Below, piece after piece: positions 17,174-25,925 of a DNA stretch of 64,000 nt; positions within the stretch are counted from its first letter, which is position 1, and every line of letters starts with the position of its first letter. The stretch is taken from positions 88,053 through 152,052 of the forward strand of contig JALHOD010000009.1 of NCBI GenBank assembly GCA_022843165.1, in the 5' to 3' direction. The translations under genes and the position numbers were made by a program. The notes beneath the pieces were generated by a model. The model did not search any database, was not told the origin of the DNA, and worked only from the letters and a program-made list of their open reading frames with translations. This DNA comes from Pseudorhodoplanes sp. (GTDB lineage: Bacteria > Pseudomonadota > Alphaproteobacteria > Rhizobiales > Xanthobacteraceae).

Positions 17174-18193
17174 ATGCGGATCGACGCCTTCAATCACTTC
17201 TTTCCGAAGAAATATTTCGAGAAGCTGCAGGCCAGCGGCCTGCCCGATATCGGCAAGCGCTCGACCAACATCCCCGCGCTCTATGACGTCGATCTGCGCC
17301 GCAAGATCATCGGCTCGTTCCCCGACTACAAGCAGGTCATCTCGCTCGCCGCGCCCTCGCTCGAACTGCTCGCGAACGGCGATCCCGCGCTGGCGCTGGA
17401 ATACGCCAAGATCGGCAACGACGGCATGGCCGAGCTTTGCCAGAAATATCCCGACGAATTCTGCGGCTTCATCGCGCAGACGCCGCTGATCACGAAGGAC
17501 GCCGGCGTCGGCGAATCCGAGCGCGCGATCAAGCAGCTCGGCGCCTGCGGCGTGCAGATCTTCACCAATGTCAACGGCAAGCCGCTGGACCTGCCGGAGT
17601 TCCGCCCGTTCTTCGCGGGCATGGAAAAGCTTGGCAAGCCGATCTGGACGCATCCGGCGCGCGCCGCCAACCATCCGGATTATCTCAGCGAGAAGAAGTC
17701 GCTGTACGAAATCTGGTGGACCTTCGGCTGGGCCTATGAAACCGCGGCGATGATGGCGCGGCTGGTGTTCTCCAAGATCGTCGACGACCATCCCGACCTG
17801 AAGATCATCGTGCATCACTTCGGCAGCATCGTGCCGACGCTGGAAGGCCGCGTCGGGCCGGGCTGGGACCAGCTGGGCTCGCGTACCTCGGACGAGGATT
17901 ACGGTGCCTTGCTGAAGAGCCTGAAGAAGCGTCCGCTCGATTACTTCAAGCACAATTTCTATCCGGACACCGCGACCTTCACCTCGGAAGGCGCGATGAA
18001 GATCGGCTTCGGCTTCTTCGACCTCGACAAGGTGATCTTCGCGTCCGATTGCCCGTTCGACCCGGAAAAGGGCACGATGTATATCCGCGAGACCCTCCGC
18101 ATTCTCGACACTTACGGCATGCCGAAGGCCGATCTCGACAAGGTCTATTACAAGAACCTGGAGCGGATCACCGGCCACACCTTCGTCAAATAG
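17174..18193 (+). CDS. ACMSD-like amidohydrolase (probable decarboxylase), copy 1
   Basis: 339-aa TIM-barrel amidohydrolase of the aminocarboxymuconate-semialdehyde decarboxylase group. Candidate metal/catalytic residues are His in THPARAANHP, HHFGSIVPTLEGR and Asp in FASDCPFDPE. The usual N-terminal HxH is replaced: the sequence reads DAFNHFFP, so the first histidine is Phe. Family members decarboxylate or hydrolyse aromatic-ring-derived acids. It ends the operon, just before a strong terminator. A close paralogue with the same FNHFFP change is at 52137-53150. Confidence 0.85.
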   Translation: MRIDAFNHFFPKKYFEKLQASGLPDIGKRSTNIPALYDVDLRRKIIGSFPDYKQVISLAAPSLELLANGDPALALEYAKIGNDGMAELCQKYPDEFCGFIAQTPLITKDAGVGESERAIKQLGACGVQIFTNVNGKPLDLPEFRPFFAGMEKLGKPIWTHPARAANHPDYLSEKKSLYEIWWTFGWAYETAAMMARLVFSKIVDDHPDLKIIVHHFGSIVPTLEGRVGPGWDQLGSRTSDEDYGALLKSLKKRPLDYFKHNFYPDTATFTSEGAMKIGFGFFDLDKVIFASDCPFDPEKGTMYIRETLRILDTYGMPKADLDKVYYKNLERITGHTFVK

Positions 18194-18221
18194 GCCGCCG
18201 CACAACGCCGGAAATCCTTGA

Positions 18222-18258
18222 CGGGCCTGTGGGTTATCCCGCGGGCCCGGATTCTTTT
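18222..18258 (+). terminator. Rho-independent terminator of the catabolic operon
   Basis: CGGGCC-T-GTGGG (18222-18233) pairs with CCCGC-G-GGCCCG (18238-18249), a 12-bp stem allowing two wobble pairs, with loop TTAT, followed by GATTCTTTT. It lies 28 nt after the amidohydrolase stop and separates this operon from mutS. Confidence 0.75.
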
Positions 18259-18296
18259 CATGAAACGCCGGATGGCTTTTGCTAGCGTGCGGGCCG

Positions 18297-21071
18297 ATGG
18301 CCATTGCAAGCGCGAAAGCCGCCGCCGGATTTAAGGACAACGACGACGCCTCCGGGGCGGCGGGCGAGCCCGGGCGCACCGCGACGCCCGGCGAGGCCGG
18401 GCGCGTCACGCCGATGATGGAGCAATATATCGAGATCAAGGCGGCCAATCCGGATTCGCTGCTGTTCTACCGGATGGGCGATTTCTACGAATTGTTCTTC
18501 GAGGACGCGGAGATCGCCTCGCGCGCGCTCGGCATCGTGCTCACCAAGCGCGGCAAGCATCTCGGCAACGACATCCCGATGTGCGGCGTGCCGGTGGAGA
18601 AGTCCGACGAATATCTGCATCGCCTGATCGCGCTCGGCCATCGCGTGGCGGTCTGCGAACAGATCGAGGATCCCGCCGAGGCGAGGAAGCGCGGCGGCAA
18701 GAGCGTCGTGAAACGCGACGTGGTGCGGCTGGTGACGCCCGGCACGCTGACCGAAGACACCCTGCTCGACGCCCGCCGGAACAATTATCTTCTGGCGCTG
18801 GCGCGCGCCCGCGCCTCCGCCGGCGGCGAGCAGGGCCGGATCGCACTGTCCTGGATCGACATCTCGACCGGCGAATTCCGTATCTCCGAATGCGAACCGA
18901 ATGCGCTCTCCGCCGAGATCGCGCGGCTGGAGCCGGGCGAGATCATCGTTTCCGACGCGCTTTATTCCGATCCCGATTTCGTGCCCCTCTTCCGCTCGCT
19001 GCCGCATGTCATGCCGCTGACCCGCGACGTGTTCGACGGCGCGACCGCCGAGCGGCGGCTGGCGGATTTCTTCAGCGTGGCGACCACCGACAGTTTCGGC
19101 GCGCTGACGCGGCTGGAGCTCACCGCCGCGGCCGCCTGCGTCACCTATGTGGAGCGCACCCAGCTCGGCAGGCGCCCGCCGCTCTCGCCGCCCGTGCGCG
19201 AAAGCGCCGGCGCGACGCTCGCCATCGATTCCGCCACCCGCGCCAATCTCGAACTGATGAAGACGCTGGCCGGCGAGCGGCGCGGCTCGCTGCTCGATAT
19301 CATCGACCGCACGGTGACGGCGGCGGGATCGCGGCTTCTTGCCCAGCGTCTCGCTTCTCCGCTGACCGATCCGGCGCTGATCGCGCGGCGGCTGGACGCG
19401 ATCGAAACCTTCGTCGCCGACAATGCCGCACGCAATGACAGCCGCGAGCGCCTGAAAGCCGCGCCCGATCTCGCCCGCGCCCTCTCCCGCCTCGCCCTGC
19501 TGCGCGGCGGACCGCGCGATCTCGCCGCCATCCGCGACGGATTGCGGGCCGCGGCCGGCCTCGCCGCCCGCCTGGCAACGCTGCCGGACATTCCTGGCGA
19601 AGTCGCCGACGCCATCTCTGCGTTGCGCAAGCTCGATCCGGCGCTGGCGGCCATGCTGACAGCCGCTCTGGCCGACGAATTGCCGGCTTTCAGGCGCGAC
19701 GGCGGCTTCATCCGTCCGGGCTATGACACAGCCCTCGACGAGATCCGCGCCCTGCGCGACCAGTCGCGCCGCGTGATCGCCCAATTGCAGGCCGGCTATT
19801 GCGACGAGACCGGCATCCGCACCCTGAAAATCCGCCACAACAACGTGCTCGGCTATTTCGTCGAGGTGAGTGCGCAGCATGGCGAGAAGCTGCTGGCGCC
19901 GCCGTTCAACGCGCGCTTCATCCACCGCCAGACGCTGGCGGGGCAGACCCGCTTCACCACCACCGAACTGGGCGAACTGGAAGCCAAGATCGTCAGCGCC
20001 GCCGACCGCGCGCTCGGGCTCGAGCTCGACCTGTTCGAGCGGCTGGCGGCCGGCGTGCTCGCCGCAACCGCCGACATCAAGGGCGCGGCCGAGGCGCTCG
20101 CCATTCTGGACGTGGAATCGGCGCTGGCGGCGCTCGCGGCCGAACAGGATTATACGCGGCCGGAGATCGACACCTCGTTGCGCTTCTCTATCGAAGGCGG
20201 ACGCCACCCGGTCGTGGAACAGGCGCTGGCGCGGACCAGCCCGTTCATCGCCAACGATTGCGACCTTTCTCCACCCGAGAAGCAGAAGGCGGGCCGCATC
20301 TGGCTGCTGACCGGCCCCAACATGGCCGGCAAGTCCACCTTCCTGCGGCAGAATGCGCTGATCGCGGTGCTGGCGCAGGCGGGCTCGTTCGTGCCGGCCA
20401 GGCGCGCGCAGATCGGCGTGGTGGACCGTCTGTTCTCGCGCGTCGGCGCCGCCGACGATCTGGCGCGCGGCCGCTCCACCTTCATGGTGGAGATGGTGGA
20501 AACCGCCGCCATTCTCAATCAGGCCGGCGAGCGCGCGCTCGTCATCCTCGACGAGATCGGCCGCGGCACCGCGACCTTCGACGGCCTGTCGATCGCGTGG
20601 GCGTCGATCGAGCATCTGCACGAGGCCAATCGCTGCCGCGCGTTGTTCGCGACGCATTATCATGAGCTGACCGCGCTCGCCGCCAAGCTGCCGCGCCTGC
20701 ACAACGCCACCATGCGGGTGAAGGAATGGCAGGGCGACGTCGTGTTCCTGCACGAGGTGGTGCCCGGCGCCGCCGACCGCTCCTACGGCATCCAGGTGGC
20801 GAAGCTGGCGGGATTGCCGCCAAGCGTGATCGAGCGCGCCAAGCTGGTGCTGGCCGAACTCGAAACCGAGGAACGCACCAAGCCGGTCAAGGGCTTTCAG
20901 GACCTGCCGCTGTTCCAGGCTGCCCGGCCTGCCGCGCCGGCGTCGCAGGACGGGCCGCTCGAGAAACTCGTCGCGGCGCTGGACGCCGTGCATCCCGACG
21001 AGATGTCCCCGCGCGAGGCGCTGGAGACGCTTTACAAGCTGAAAGGCTTGGCGAAAGCCGGCAAGTCGTGA
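18297..21071 (+). CDS. mutS: DNA mismatch repair protein MutS
   Basis: Full MutS (924 aa from the ATG at 18297; an in-frame TTG at 18279 is less likely). The N-terminal mismatch-recognition motif [11 protein letters not shown] is intact, the clamp/core region follows, and the ATPase has Walker [14 protein letters not shown], Walker [16 protein letters not shown] and the [10 protein letters not shown] switch. It recognises mismatches in newly replicated DNA and recruits MutL. A small membrane protein gene overlaps its stop codon. Confidence 0.97.
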   Translation: MAIASAKAAAGFKDNDDASGAAGEPGRTATPGEAGRVTPMMEQYIEIKAANPDSLLFYRMGDFYELFFEDAEIASRALGIVLTKRGKHLGNDIPMCGVPVEKSDEYLHRLIALGHRVAVCEQIEDPAEARKRGGKSVVKRDVVRLVTPGTLTEDTLLDARRNNYLLALARARASAGGEQGRIALSWIDISTGEFRISECEPNALSAEIARLEPGEIIVSDALYSDPDFVPLFRSLPHVMPLTRDVFDGATAERRLADFFSVATTDSFGALTRLELTAAAACVTYVERTQLGRRPPLSPPVRESAGATLAIDSATRANLELMKTLAGERRGSLLDIIDRTVTAAGSRLLAQRLASPLTDPALIARRLDAIETFVADNAARNDSRERLKAAPDLARALSRLALLRGGPRDLAAIRDGLRAAAGLAARLATLPDIPGEVADAISALRKLDPALAAMLTAALADELPAFRRDGGFIRPGYDTALDEIRALRDQSRRVIAQLQAGYCDETGIRTLKIRHNNVLGYFVEVSAQHGEKLLAPPFNARFIHRQTLAGQTRFTTTELGELEAKIVSAADRALGLELDLFERLAAGVLAATADIKGAAEALAILDVESALAALAAEQDYTRPEIDTSLRFSIEGGRHPVVEQALARTSPFIANDCDLSPPEKQKAGRIWLLTGPNMAGKSTFLRQNALIAVLAQAGSFVPARRAQIGVVDRLFSRVGAADDLARGRSTFMVEMVETAAILNQAGERALVILDEIGRGTATFDGLSIAWASIEHLHEANRCRALFATHYHELTALAAKLPRLHNATMRVKEWQGDVVFLHEVVPGAADRSYGIQVAKLAGLPPSVIERAKLVLAELETEERTKPVKGFQDLPLFQAARPAAPASQDGPLEKLVAALDAVHPDEMSPREALETLYKLKGLAKAGKS

Positions 21072-21340
21072 GCAGGACGGCACGCGCGCTGACGCTGACG
21101 GCCCTGATCGTCGCTCTGCCTCAGATTCTGGGCATCATCAATTCCATCTTCGTTTTCGGCTTCACGGCCTTCCTGACGACGCTGCTGATCCTGCCGTTTC
21201 TGCCGCTGGTCCTGCTGCTGCGGTCCGGGCCGCAGCCGCCGCAATACTGGACGGCGATTGTAGGCGCGAGCGCGCTGGCGTCGCTCGCGGTGACCGGCTG
21301 GGCCTATTGGGAATTCTACCGCGCCTTTATAATCGACTAG
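21068..21340 (+). CDS. Small hydrophobic membrane protein coupled to mutS
   Basis: 90 aa read from a GTG at 21068 that overlaps the mutS TGA (GTGA), implying translational coupling. Three hydrophobic stretches are seen: [38 protein letters not shown], and [21 protein letters not shown] do not recognise the family. Convergent with the next gene, which ends 8 nt away. Confidence 0.6.
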   Translation: MSRTARALTLTALIVALPQILGIINSIFVFGFTAFLTTLLILPFLPLVLLLRSGPQPPQYWTAIVGASALASLAVTGWAYWEFYRAFIID

Positions 21341-21347
21341 GCTGGCG

Positions 21348-22142
21348 CTACAGCGGCACGCCCCGCTTGCGCAGCAGCAGCACCGCCGCATTCCACGCCA
21401 TCGAAAAGGCCAGCGCCAGAACAAGCGCCAGCGGCGCGCCGACCGGCACCGCGGTGAGATACAGCACCGCCATGCACAGGCTGAATCCGAGCAAGCCGAC
21501 AAGACTGTGCGCCATCACCGCCGCCGTCGCGGGGCCGCCGACTCTCCGATGCAGGATGAACATGGTCGAGGTGAAGGTGGCCGGGAATGAGGCGAGGATG
21601 CCGGTCTTTTCGGGGCCGATGGTGAAGCTGAGCGTCACCACCGCCGCGATCAGGACGCTGACGATGATCGCGCGCAGCATGAGCTCGGGCCAGCGCAGCG
21701 GCAGGCGCGGCATCGGCGCCTCGCGGAAGCGGCGCACGACGAAGAAAAAGAGTGTCACGGCCACGACATTCAGAAAAAGCGCCGGCGTCAGCGCCCATGA
21801 TATCTGGTTGAGCGCGAAGGTGGCGGCGAACCACATCGCGAGTCCGGCCGCGACGCTGAGCGCCGCGCCAAACCGCTGCGCCAGAAAGATGAACACCACC
21901 GTGAAGAGCACGGTCGGCACATTGTTGAGCACGCTGGTCAGCGCGGCGCGCGCGACGAAATCGGGCTCGTGATCGAGGGCGATGAAGACATAGGCCGGGC
22001 CGGTCGAGATCGGCAGGGTGACGATCAGCGAGCCGATGAAGGCGCCGGCGCGTTCGGCCACCACCGTCGCGGCGATGACGAAGCCCGCCGCAATCGCCAT
22101 CTTGATGACAAGACCAAACCAGAACAACGCGTCGGGCGACAT
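21348..22142 (-). CDS. Conserved integral membrane protein
   Basis: 264 aa, almost wholly hydrophobic with about eight predicted membrane helices, for example WFGLVIKMAIAAGFVIAATVV and LMLRAIIVSVLIAAVVTLSF. A central GSLIVTLPISTGPAYVF and the repeated topology suggest a transporter-like protein, but no family was recognised with confidence. It starts 7 nt after the osmC stop on the same strand and is probably cotranscribed with it. Confidence 0.75.
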   Translation of the reverse strand: MSPDALFWFGLVIKMAIAAGFVIAATVVAERAGAFIGSLIVTLPISTGPAYVFIALDHEPDFVARAALTSVLNNVPTVLFTVVFIFLAQRFGAALSVAAGLAMWFAATFALNQISWALTPALFLNVVAVTLFFFVVRRFREAPMPRLPLRWPELMLRAIIVSVLIAAVVTLSFTIGPEKTGILASFPATFTSTMFILHRRVGGPATAAVMAHSLVGLLGFSLCMAVLYLTAVPVGAPLALVLALAFSMAWNAAVLLLRKRGVPL

Positions 22143-22149
22143 CCGCGCG

Positions 22150-22659
22150 TCAGGCGCGCTGCAGCGACACCGCGACCGGCGGACCCGCCTTGATGGTCTG
22201 GTAGACCACGCAATAGCGTTCGGTGAGTTTCAGCAACTGGTCGAGCTTGTCCTGCGGCGCGTCGGTCTCGACGTCGAAGCGCAGGCGGATTTCGCGGAAG
22301 CCGACCGGCGCATCCTTGGCGACGCCGAGCGTGCCGCGGAAATCGAGATCGCCTTCGGCCGAGACATGACCGGACTTGAGCGGAATTTCGAGTGCGGTGG
22401 AGACCGCCTTCAGCGTCACGCCGGCGCAGGCGACAAGCGCCTCCAGCAGCATGTCGCCCGAGCACAGTTCCATGCCGGAGCCGCCGGTCGCCGGATGCAG
22501 CCCCGCCACCGCGAGCGCGCGGCCGGTCTCGACCTTGCAGGCGATGCTTTGGTCGTCGAGCGTACCCTTGGCCTTCAATGTAATGAGCGCCGCATCGGCG
22601 TCGGTCTTGTACTTGTCCTTGATCGGGGCCTGCATTGCCCGCAATTCGGCGGCGTCCAT
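22150..22659 (-). CDS. OsmC family protein
   Basis: 169-aa OsmC/Ohr-fold protein. The two redox cysteines typical of the family are visible in VACAGVTLKAV and LTERYCVVYQTI, with a further cysteine in MELCSGDMLLEAL. Members reduce organic hydroperoxides using dithiols in the cytoplasm. Two CGGACAGT copies one helical turn apart lie ~50 bp upstream and may be a regulatory site. First gene of a likely two-gene unit with the downstream membrane protein. Confidence 0.88.
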   Translation of the reverse strand: MDAAELRAMQAPIKDKYKTDADAALITLKAKGTLDDQSIACKVETGRALAVAGLHPATGGSGMELCSGDMLLEALVACAGVTLKAVSTALEIPLKSGHVSAEGDLDFRGTLGVAKDAPVGFREIRLRFDVETDAPQDKLDQLLKLTERYCVVYQTIKAGPPVAVSLQRA

Positions 22660-22711
22660 GGGATGAGCTCCTGCGATTTTGTGCCGCAGACATAAGGGGT
22701 TCGGACAGTTT

Positions 22712-22734
22712 TGGCTATATGCCGGACAGTCCGG
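22712..22734. promoter_or_regulatory. Direct CGGACAGT repeats and CCGGACaGTCCGG palindrome
   Basis: CGGACAGT occurs at 22712-22719 and 22723-22730, starts spaced 11 bp. The second lies in a perfect 13-bp palindrome (22722-22734). The site is between the ABC operon end and the osmC start; it could be an operator for osmC or the 3' hairpin of the ABC message. Confidence 0.35.
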
Positions 22735-22788
22735 TCAACCCTGCATCCGGACGTATTTTTCAGACAGCGCAGGGAATAAAGGCAACTC

Positions 22789-23580
22789 CTACCACCACAT
22801 CGCAGCGCCCTGCTCGGCCTTGTCCTGGCGGTCGTCCACGCTGACCGCGCGGTCAAGCGAGCGGTCGAGCGCCGCCAGCACACGGCGCTTCACGAAATCG
22901 AAGGCCGCCGATTGGCGGTCGCGCGGACGCGGCAGATCGGCGTCGATGTCCTCATAGAGCCGGCCCGGACGCGGGCGCATGACCAGGATGCGGTCGGCCA
23001 TCACCACCGCCTCATCCACGTCGTGCGTGACGAAGATCAGCGTCGGCTTCAGATCGGCCCACAGCGCCAGAACGTGATCCTGCAGATCGGTGCGGGTGAA
23101 GGCGTCGAGCGCCGAGAATGGCTCGTCGAGCAGCAGCACTTGCGGCTGCGGCACCAGCGCGCGCGCGATGGCCACGCGCTGCGCCTGCCCGCCCGACAAT
23201 TCGCGCGGCCAGACCCCGGCCTTGTCGGTCAACCCGACCTTGTCCAGCACGCGCGTCACGCGCCGCTCGCGTTCGGCTTTTGGCAGATGCGCGATGCCGA
23301 AGCCGACATTCTCCGCCACCGTCAACCACGGCAGCAGCCGCGGCTCCTGGAAGATGATGCCGATCTTTTCATGCGGCTCGGCGATCTTTTCGCCATCGAG
23401 CGTGATCGTGCCCTGCGACGGCCGGTCGAGGCCCGACACCGCGCGCAGCAAGGTGGACTTGCCGCAGCCGGAGCCGCCGACAATGGCGAGGATCTCGCCG
23501 CGATCGACATTCAGCGTCACGCCTTCGAGCGCGCGCACGCCGTTGGCATAGGTTTTCCCGACATGATCGAGGAGCAGCAT
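22789..23580 (-). CDS. ABC transporter ATP-binding protein (SsuB/TauB type)
   Basis: 263-aa ATPase with Walker A GGSGCGKSTLL, Q-loop FQEPRLLPWLTV, signature ELSGGQAQRVAIARAL, Walker B VLLLDEPFSALD and switch THDVDEAV. The PRLLPWLTV segment is typical of the nitrate/taurine/sulfonate family. It energises the permease encoded immediately upstream (1-nt gap). Last gene of the SBP-permease-ATPase operon. Confidence 0.93.
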   Translation of the reverse strand: MLLLDHVGKTYANGVRALEGVTLNVDRGEILAIVGGSGCGKSTLLRAVSGLDRPSQGTITLDGEKIAEPHEKIGIIFQEPRLLPWLTVAENVGFGIAHLPKAERERRVTRVLDKVGLTDKAGVWPRELSGGQAQRVAIARALVPQPQVLLLDEPFSALDAFTRTDLQDHVLALWADLKPTLIFVTHDVDEAVVMADRILVMRPRPGRLYEDIDADLPRPRDRQSAAFDFVKRRVLAALDRSLDRAVSVDDRQDKAEQGAAMWW

Positions 23581-23581
23581 G

Positions 23582-24424
23582 TCAGCGCTCCTCGCCGCGC
23601 GCGGAGAAGCGATCTTCCCAGCGCAGGAACGGCGCGGAGGCCGAGGCGATCAGCCAGTCCGTGGTCTTGCCGATGACGGCGAAGGCGACGATGGCGGCGA
23701 CGATCTGCGCGGGCTTACCGAGCTGCTGGCCGTCGATCAGCAGGAAGCCGAGACCTTCCGAAGCGCCGAGCAGTTCGGCGGCGACCACGAACATCCAGCC
23801 GAGACCGAGCCCCGAGCGCAGCGAGACGATATAGGTTGGCAACACCGCCGGCAGCAGGATGCGGCGCACCAGAGCCGGCCCGGACAGGCGAAACGCGCGT
23901 CCGACTTCCACGATCTTGCGGTCCACCGACATGATCGCGCCCATGACGCCGAGATAGACCGGGAAGAACACGCCGACCGCGATCAGGGTGATCTTCGACT
24001 GTTCGAAAATGCCGAACCACAGGATGAACAGCGGCACCCAGGCGATCGACGGAATGGCGCGCAGCGCCTGCAGCGTCGGGTCCATCAGCCGGCGCGAGAG
24101 ATTCGAATAGCCGGCGACGGCGCCGAACAGCGTCCCCGCGACGACGCCGACCGCAAATCCGGCCGCCACGCGGCTGACGGTCGCCAGCGTGTGTGTCCAG
24201 AGTTCCCCGCTTTTGGCGAGATCCCAGAGCGTGTCGAAGATCACCGAGGGCGGCGGAACCAGCCGGCCGTTCGACCAGCCGGCCCGCACCAGAAGTTCCC
24301 AGATCACGGCGATGCCGACCGGCAGAACGAGTCCGAGCCAGGCGCGCGACGGCCGCCGCCGGATGGCGGGCGCGGCTTCGGCCGTGGCAGGCGCGGCGGT
24401 CAGTGTCATGTGCACAAGAGACAT
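23582..24424 (-). CDS. ABC transporter permease (SsuC/TauC type)
   Basis: About 280 aa. An ATG at 24424 (MSLVHM) or 24409 (MTLTAA) is the likely start; the open frame runs further into an intergenic repeat and should not be used. Six hydrophobic segments and the EAA-loop-like stretch LQALRAIPSIAWVPLFILWF are typical of sulfonate/taurine/nitrate permeases. Works with the ATPase and SBP on either side. Confidence 0.92.
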   Translation of the reverse strand: MSLVHMTLTAAPATAEAAPAIRRRPSRAWLGLVLPVGIAVIWELLVRAGWSNGRLVPPPSVIFDTLWDLAKSGELWTHTLATVSRVAAGFAVGVVAGTLFGAVAGYSNLSRRLMDPTLQALRAIPSIAWVPLFILWFGIFEQSKITLIAVGVFFPVYLGVMGAIMSVDRKIVEVGRAFRLSGPALVRRILLPAVLPTYIVSLRSGLGLGWMFVVAAELLGASEGLGFLLIDGQQLGKPAQIVAAIVAFAVIGKTTDWLIASASAPFLRWEDRFSARGEER

Positions 24425-24464
24425 AAGACAGCCCGGAAATGCAATTGTTTGCTCTTTCTCTTTC

Positions 24465-24617
24465 CCTCTCCCCACCTTGGCGGAGAGAGGGTGGCGAGGA
24501 CCGAAGGTCCGAGCCGGGTGAGGGGCATTTCAGGAATGAAAGAAATGGAAAAGCCCCTCACCCGGCTTCCTCGCTCCCGCTCGGAAGCCGACCTTTCCCT
24601 GTAGAAACGGGGAGAGG
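24465..24617. repeat. Large imperfect intergenic palindrome inside ABC operon
   Basis: Outer arms CCTCTCCCC (24465-24473) and GGGGAGAGG (24609-24617), inner perfect 15-bp arms AGCCGGGTGAGGGGC (24512-24526) and GCCCCTCACCCGGCT (24553-24567). The blocks CCTCTCCCC, GGTGAGGGGC and the GAAGCCGACC segment resemble a dispersed repeat common in Rhizobiales. It separates the SBP gene from the permease gene and can fold into a long RNA hairpin. Confidence 0.75.
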
Positions 24618-24633
24618 TGAAGAAAGATATTTA

Positions 24634-25608
24634 TCAGTTCGTCAGCGGAACGCTCGAGTCGATCAGCGCATCGACCGTGGCCTTCACATCGACATCGGGC
24701 TTGATGACGCCGGCCTGCTGCAGGGCGAGGCCCGCAGCCAGGATCGAGTCCTTCTGCGGCGCGCCGATCTTGGAATGCGTCAGCTCGGTGCGTTCCTTGA
24801 GCTGCTTGTCGACGACGGCGTCGGGGAGCTTGGTGACGGCGATGAAGGTCTTTTTCACCTCGTCATAATTGGCGAGCGAATATTTGCGCGCCTCTTCATA
24901 GACCTTGAGGACGCGCTGCACGAGCGCGGGATTGGCCTTCAGGAAATCCTCGCGCACATTGAGGATGCCCCAGGTGTTGGCGTCCTTGTTGCGGAAGAAC
25001 AGGCGGGCACCATCCTCGACTTCGGCGGCCGCCATCATCGGATCGAGACCGGCCCAGGCATCGACGTCGCCGCGAATGAGCGCGGCCTTGCCGTCGGCAT
25101 GCTGCAGCAGCACCGGCGTGATGTCCTTGTCGGTCAGCTTCTCGGCGAGCAGGGCGCGCACCAGGAAGATGTGCGGATCGGTGCCACGCGTCACGGCGAC
25201 GCGCTTGCCTTTCAGGTCGGCGATCTTGGTGATCTTGGAATCCTTAGCCGTGACGAGCGCGGTCCATTCGGGACGCGAATAGACATAGATCGACTTGATC
25301 GGATTGCCGTTGATCTTAGCGACCAGAGCCGCCGAGCCCGCGGTCGAGCCGAAATCGATCGAGGAGGCGTTCAGGAATTCCAGCGCCTTGTTGGAGCCGG
25401 CCGACTGCACCCAGCGGATGGTGATGCCGTCCTTGGCGAATTCCTTCTCCAGCAGGCCCTTGTCTTTCAGGACCATGGAGACCGGATTGTAGGTCGCCCA
25501 GTCGATGCGGATTTCCTTCGGCGCGGACTGCGCGAACAAAGCTGTCGACGGCGCGAGGCCGACCAGAAGAGCCGAGGCCAGAAGCGAACGTCTGGAAAAA
25601 AGAGACAT
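24634..25608 (-). CDS. ABC substrate-binding protein (aliphatic-sulfonate type)
   Basis: 324 aa with a Tat-like signal (FSRRSLLASALLVGL) and cleavage near FAQSA. The mature region (IRIDWATYNPVSMVLKDKGL ... IDFGSTAGSAALVAKINGNP) matches NMT1/SsuA-type periplasmic proteins for sulfonates, taurine and similar compounds. GGAGG lies 6 nt before the ATG. The operon order is SBP, repeat, permease, ATPase. The true ligand is not decided by sequence. Confidence 0.9.
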   Translation of the reverse strand: MSLFSRRSLLASALLVGLAPSTALFAQSAPKEIRIDWATYNPVSMVLKDKGLLEKEFAKDGITIRWVQSAGSNKALEFLNASSIDFGSTAGSAALVAKINGNPIKSIYVYSRPEWTALVTAKDSKITKIADLKGKRVAVTRGTDPHIFLVRALLAEKLTDKDITPVLLQHADGKAALIRGDVDAWAGLDPMMAAAEVEDGARLFFRNKDANTWGILNVREDFLKANPALVQRVLKVYEEARKYSLANYDEVKKTFIAVTKLPDAVVDKQLKERTELTHSKIGAPQKDSILAAGLALQQAGVIKPDVDVKATVDALIDSSVPLTN

Positions 25609-25925
25609 CGAAAACCTCCACGCGTTGACCGGCGACAGCGCGAGGCGGCCATCCGGGGGATGATGGAGGCGGGGATTTTTTTGCCCCGCCCGTCAGCTTT
25701 TTCACGACGGGGAGGGCCCCGATCGCTTTAGCGGCATTTATTAAGCGCCCGCAAGCTGCTCGCTCAAATCGGCGCTAGGTATTGATTTAAAAGGAGAATT
25801 TATAAGAGTCAACGGGAAGAACATCGTTTTGTCGGCGGCTGCGGGAGACGAAAATAATTCTCCCCTTTCACGGTCAGAGAATAATCTTCTGAATCCGCCC
25901 GAACCGGCTCTCCCCGAAACGGACG
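25609..25925. other. Intergenic region between SBP and glnD
   Basis: Divergent promoter region of about 317 bp. It contains a hairpin GGCGGGG (25668-25674)/CCCCGCC (25684-25690) with a T-rich loop, and an AT-rich stretch around 25780-25815 including AAAAGGAG that is not followed by a start codon. No gene is convincing here; a GlnD start further upstream is not supported. Confidence 0.5.

Noticed and set aside
18282..21083. 933-codon antisense frame over mutS
   Set aside because: High-GC antisense shadow: Arg/Gly/His-rich, no domains, and mutS on the other strand is complete.
23579..24604. 341-codon frame antisense to the ABC permease
   Set aside because: Low-complexity basic shadow running into the palindromic repeat.
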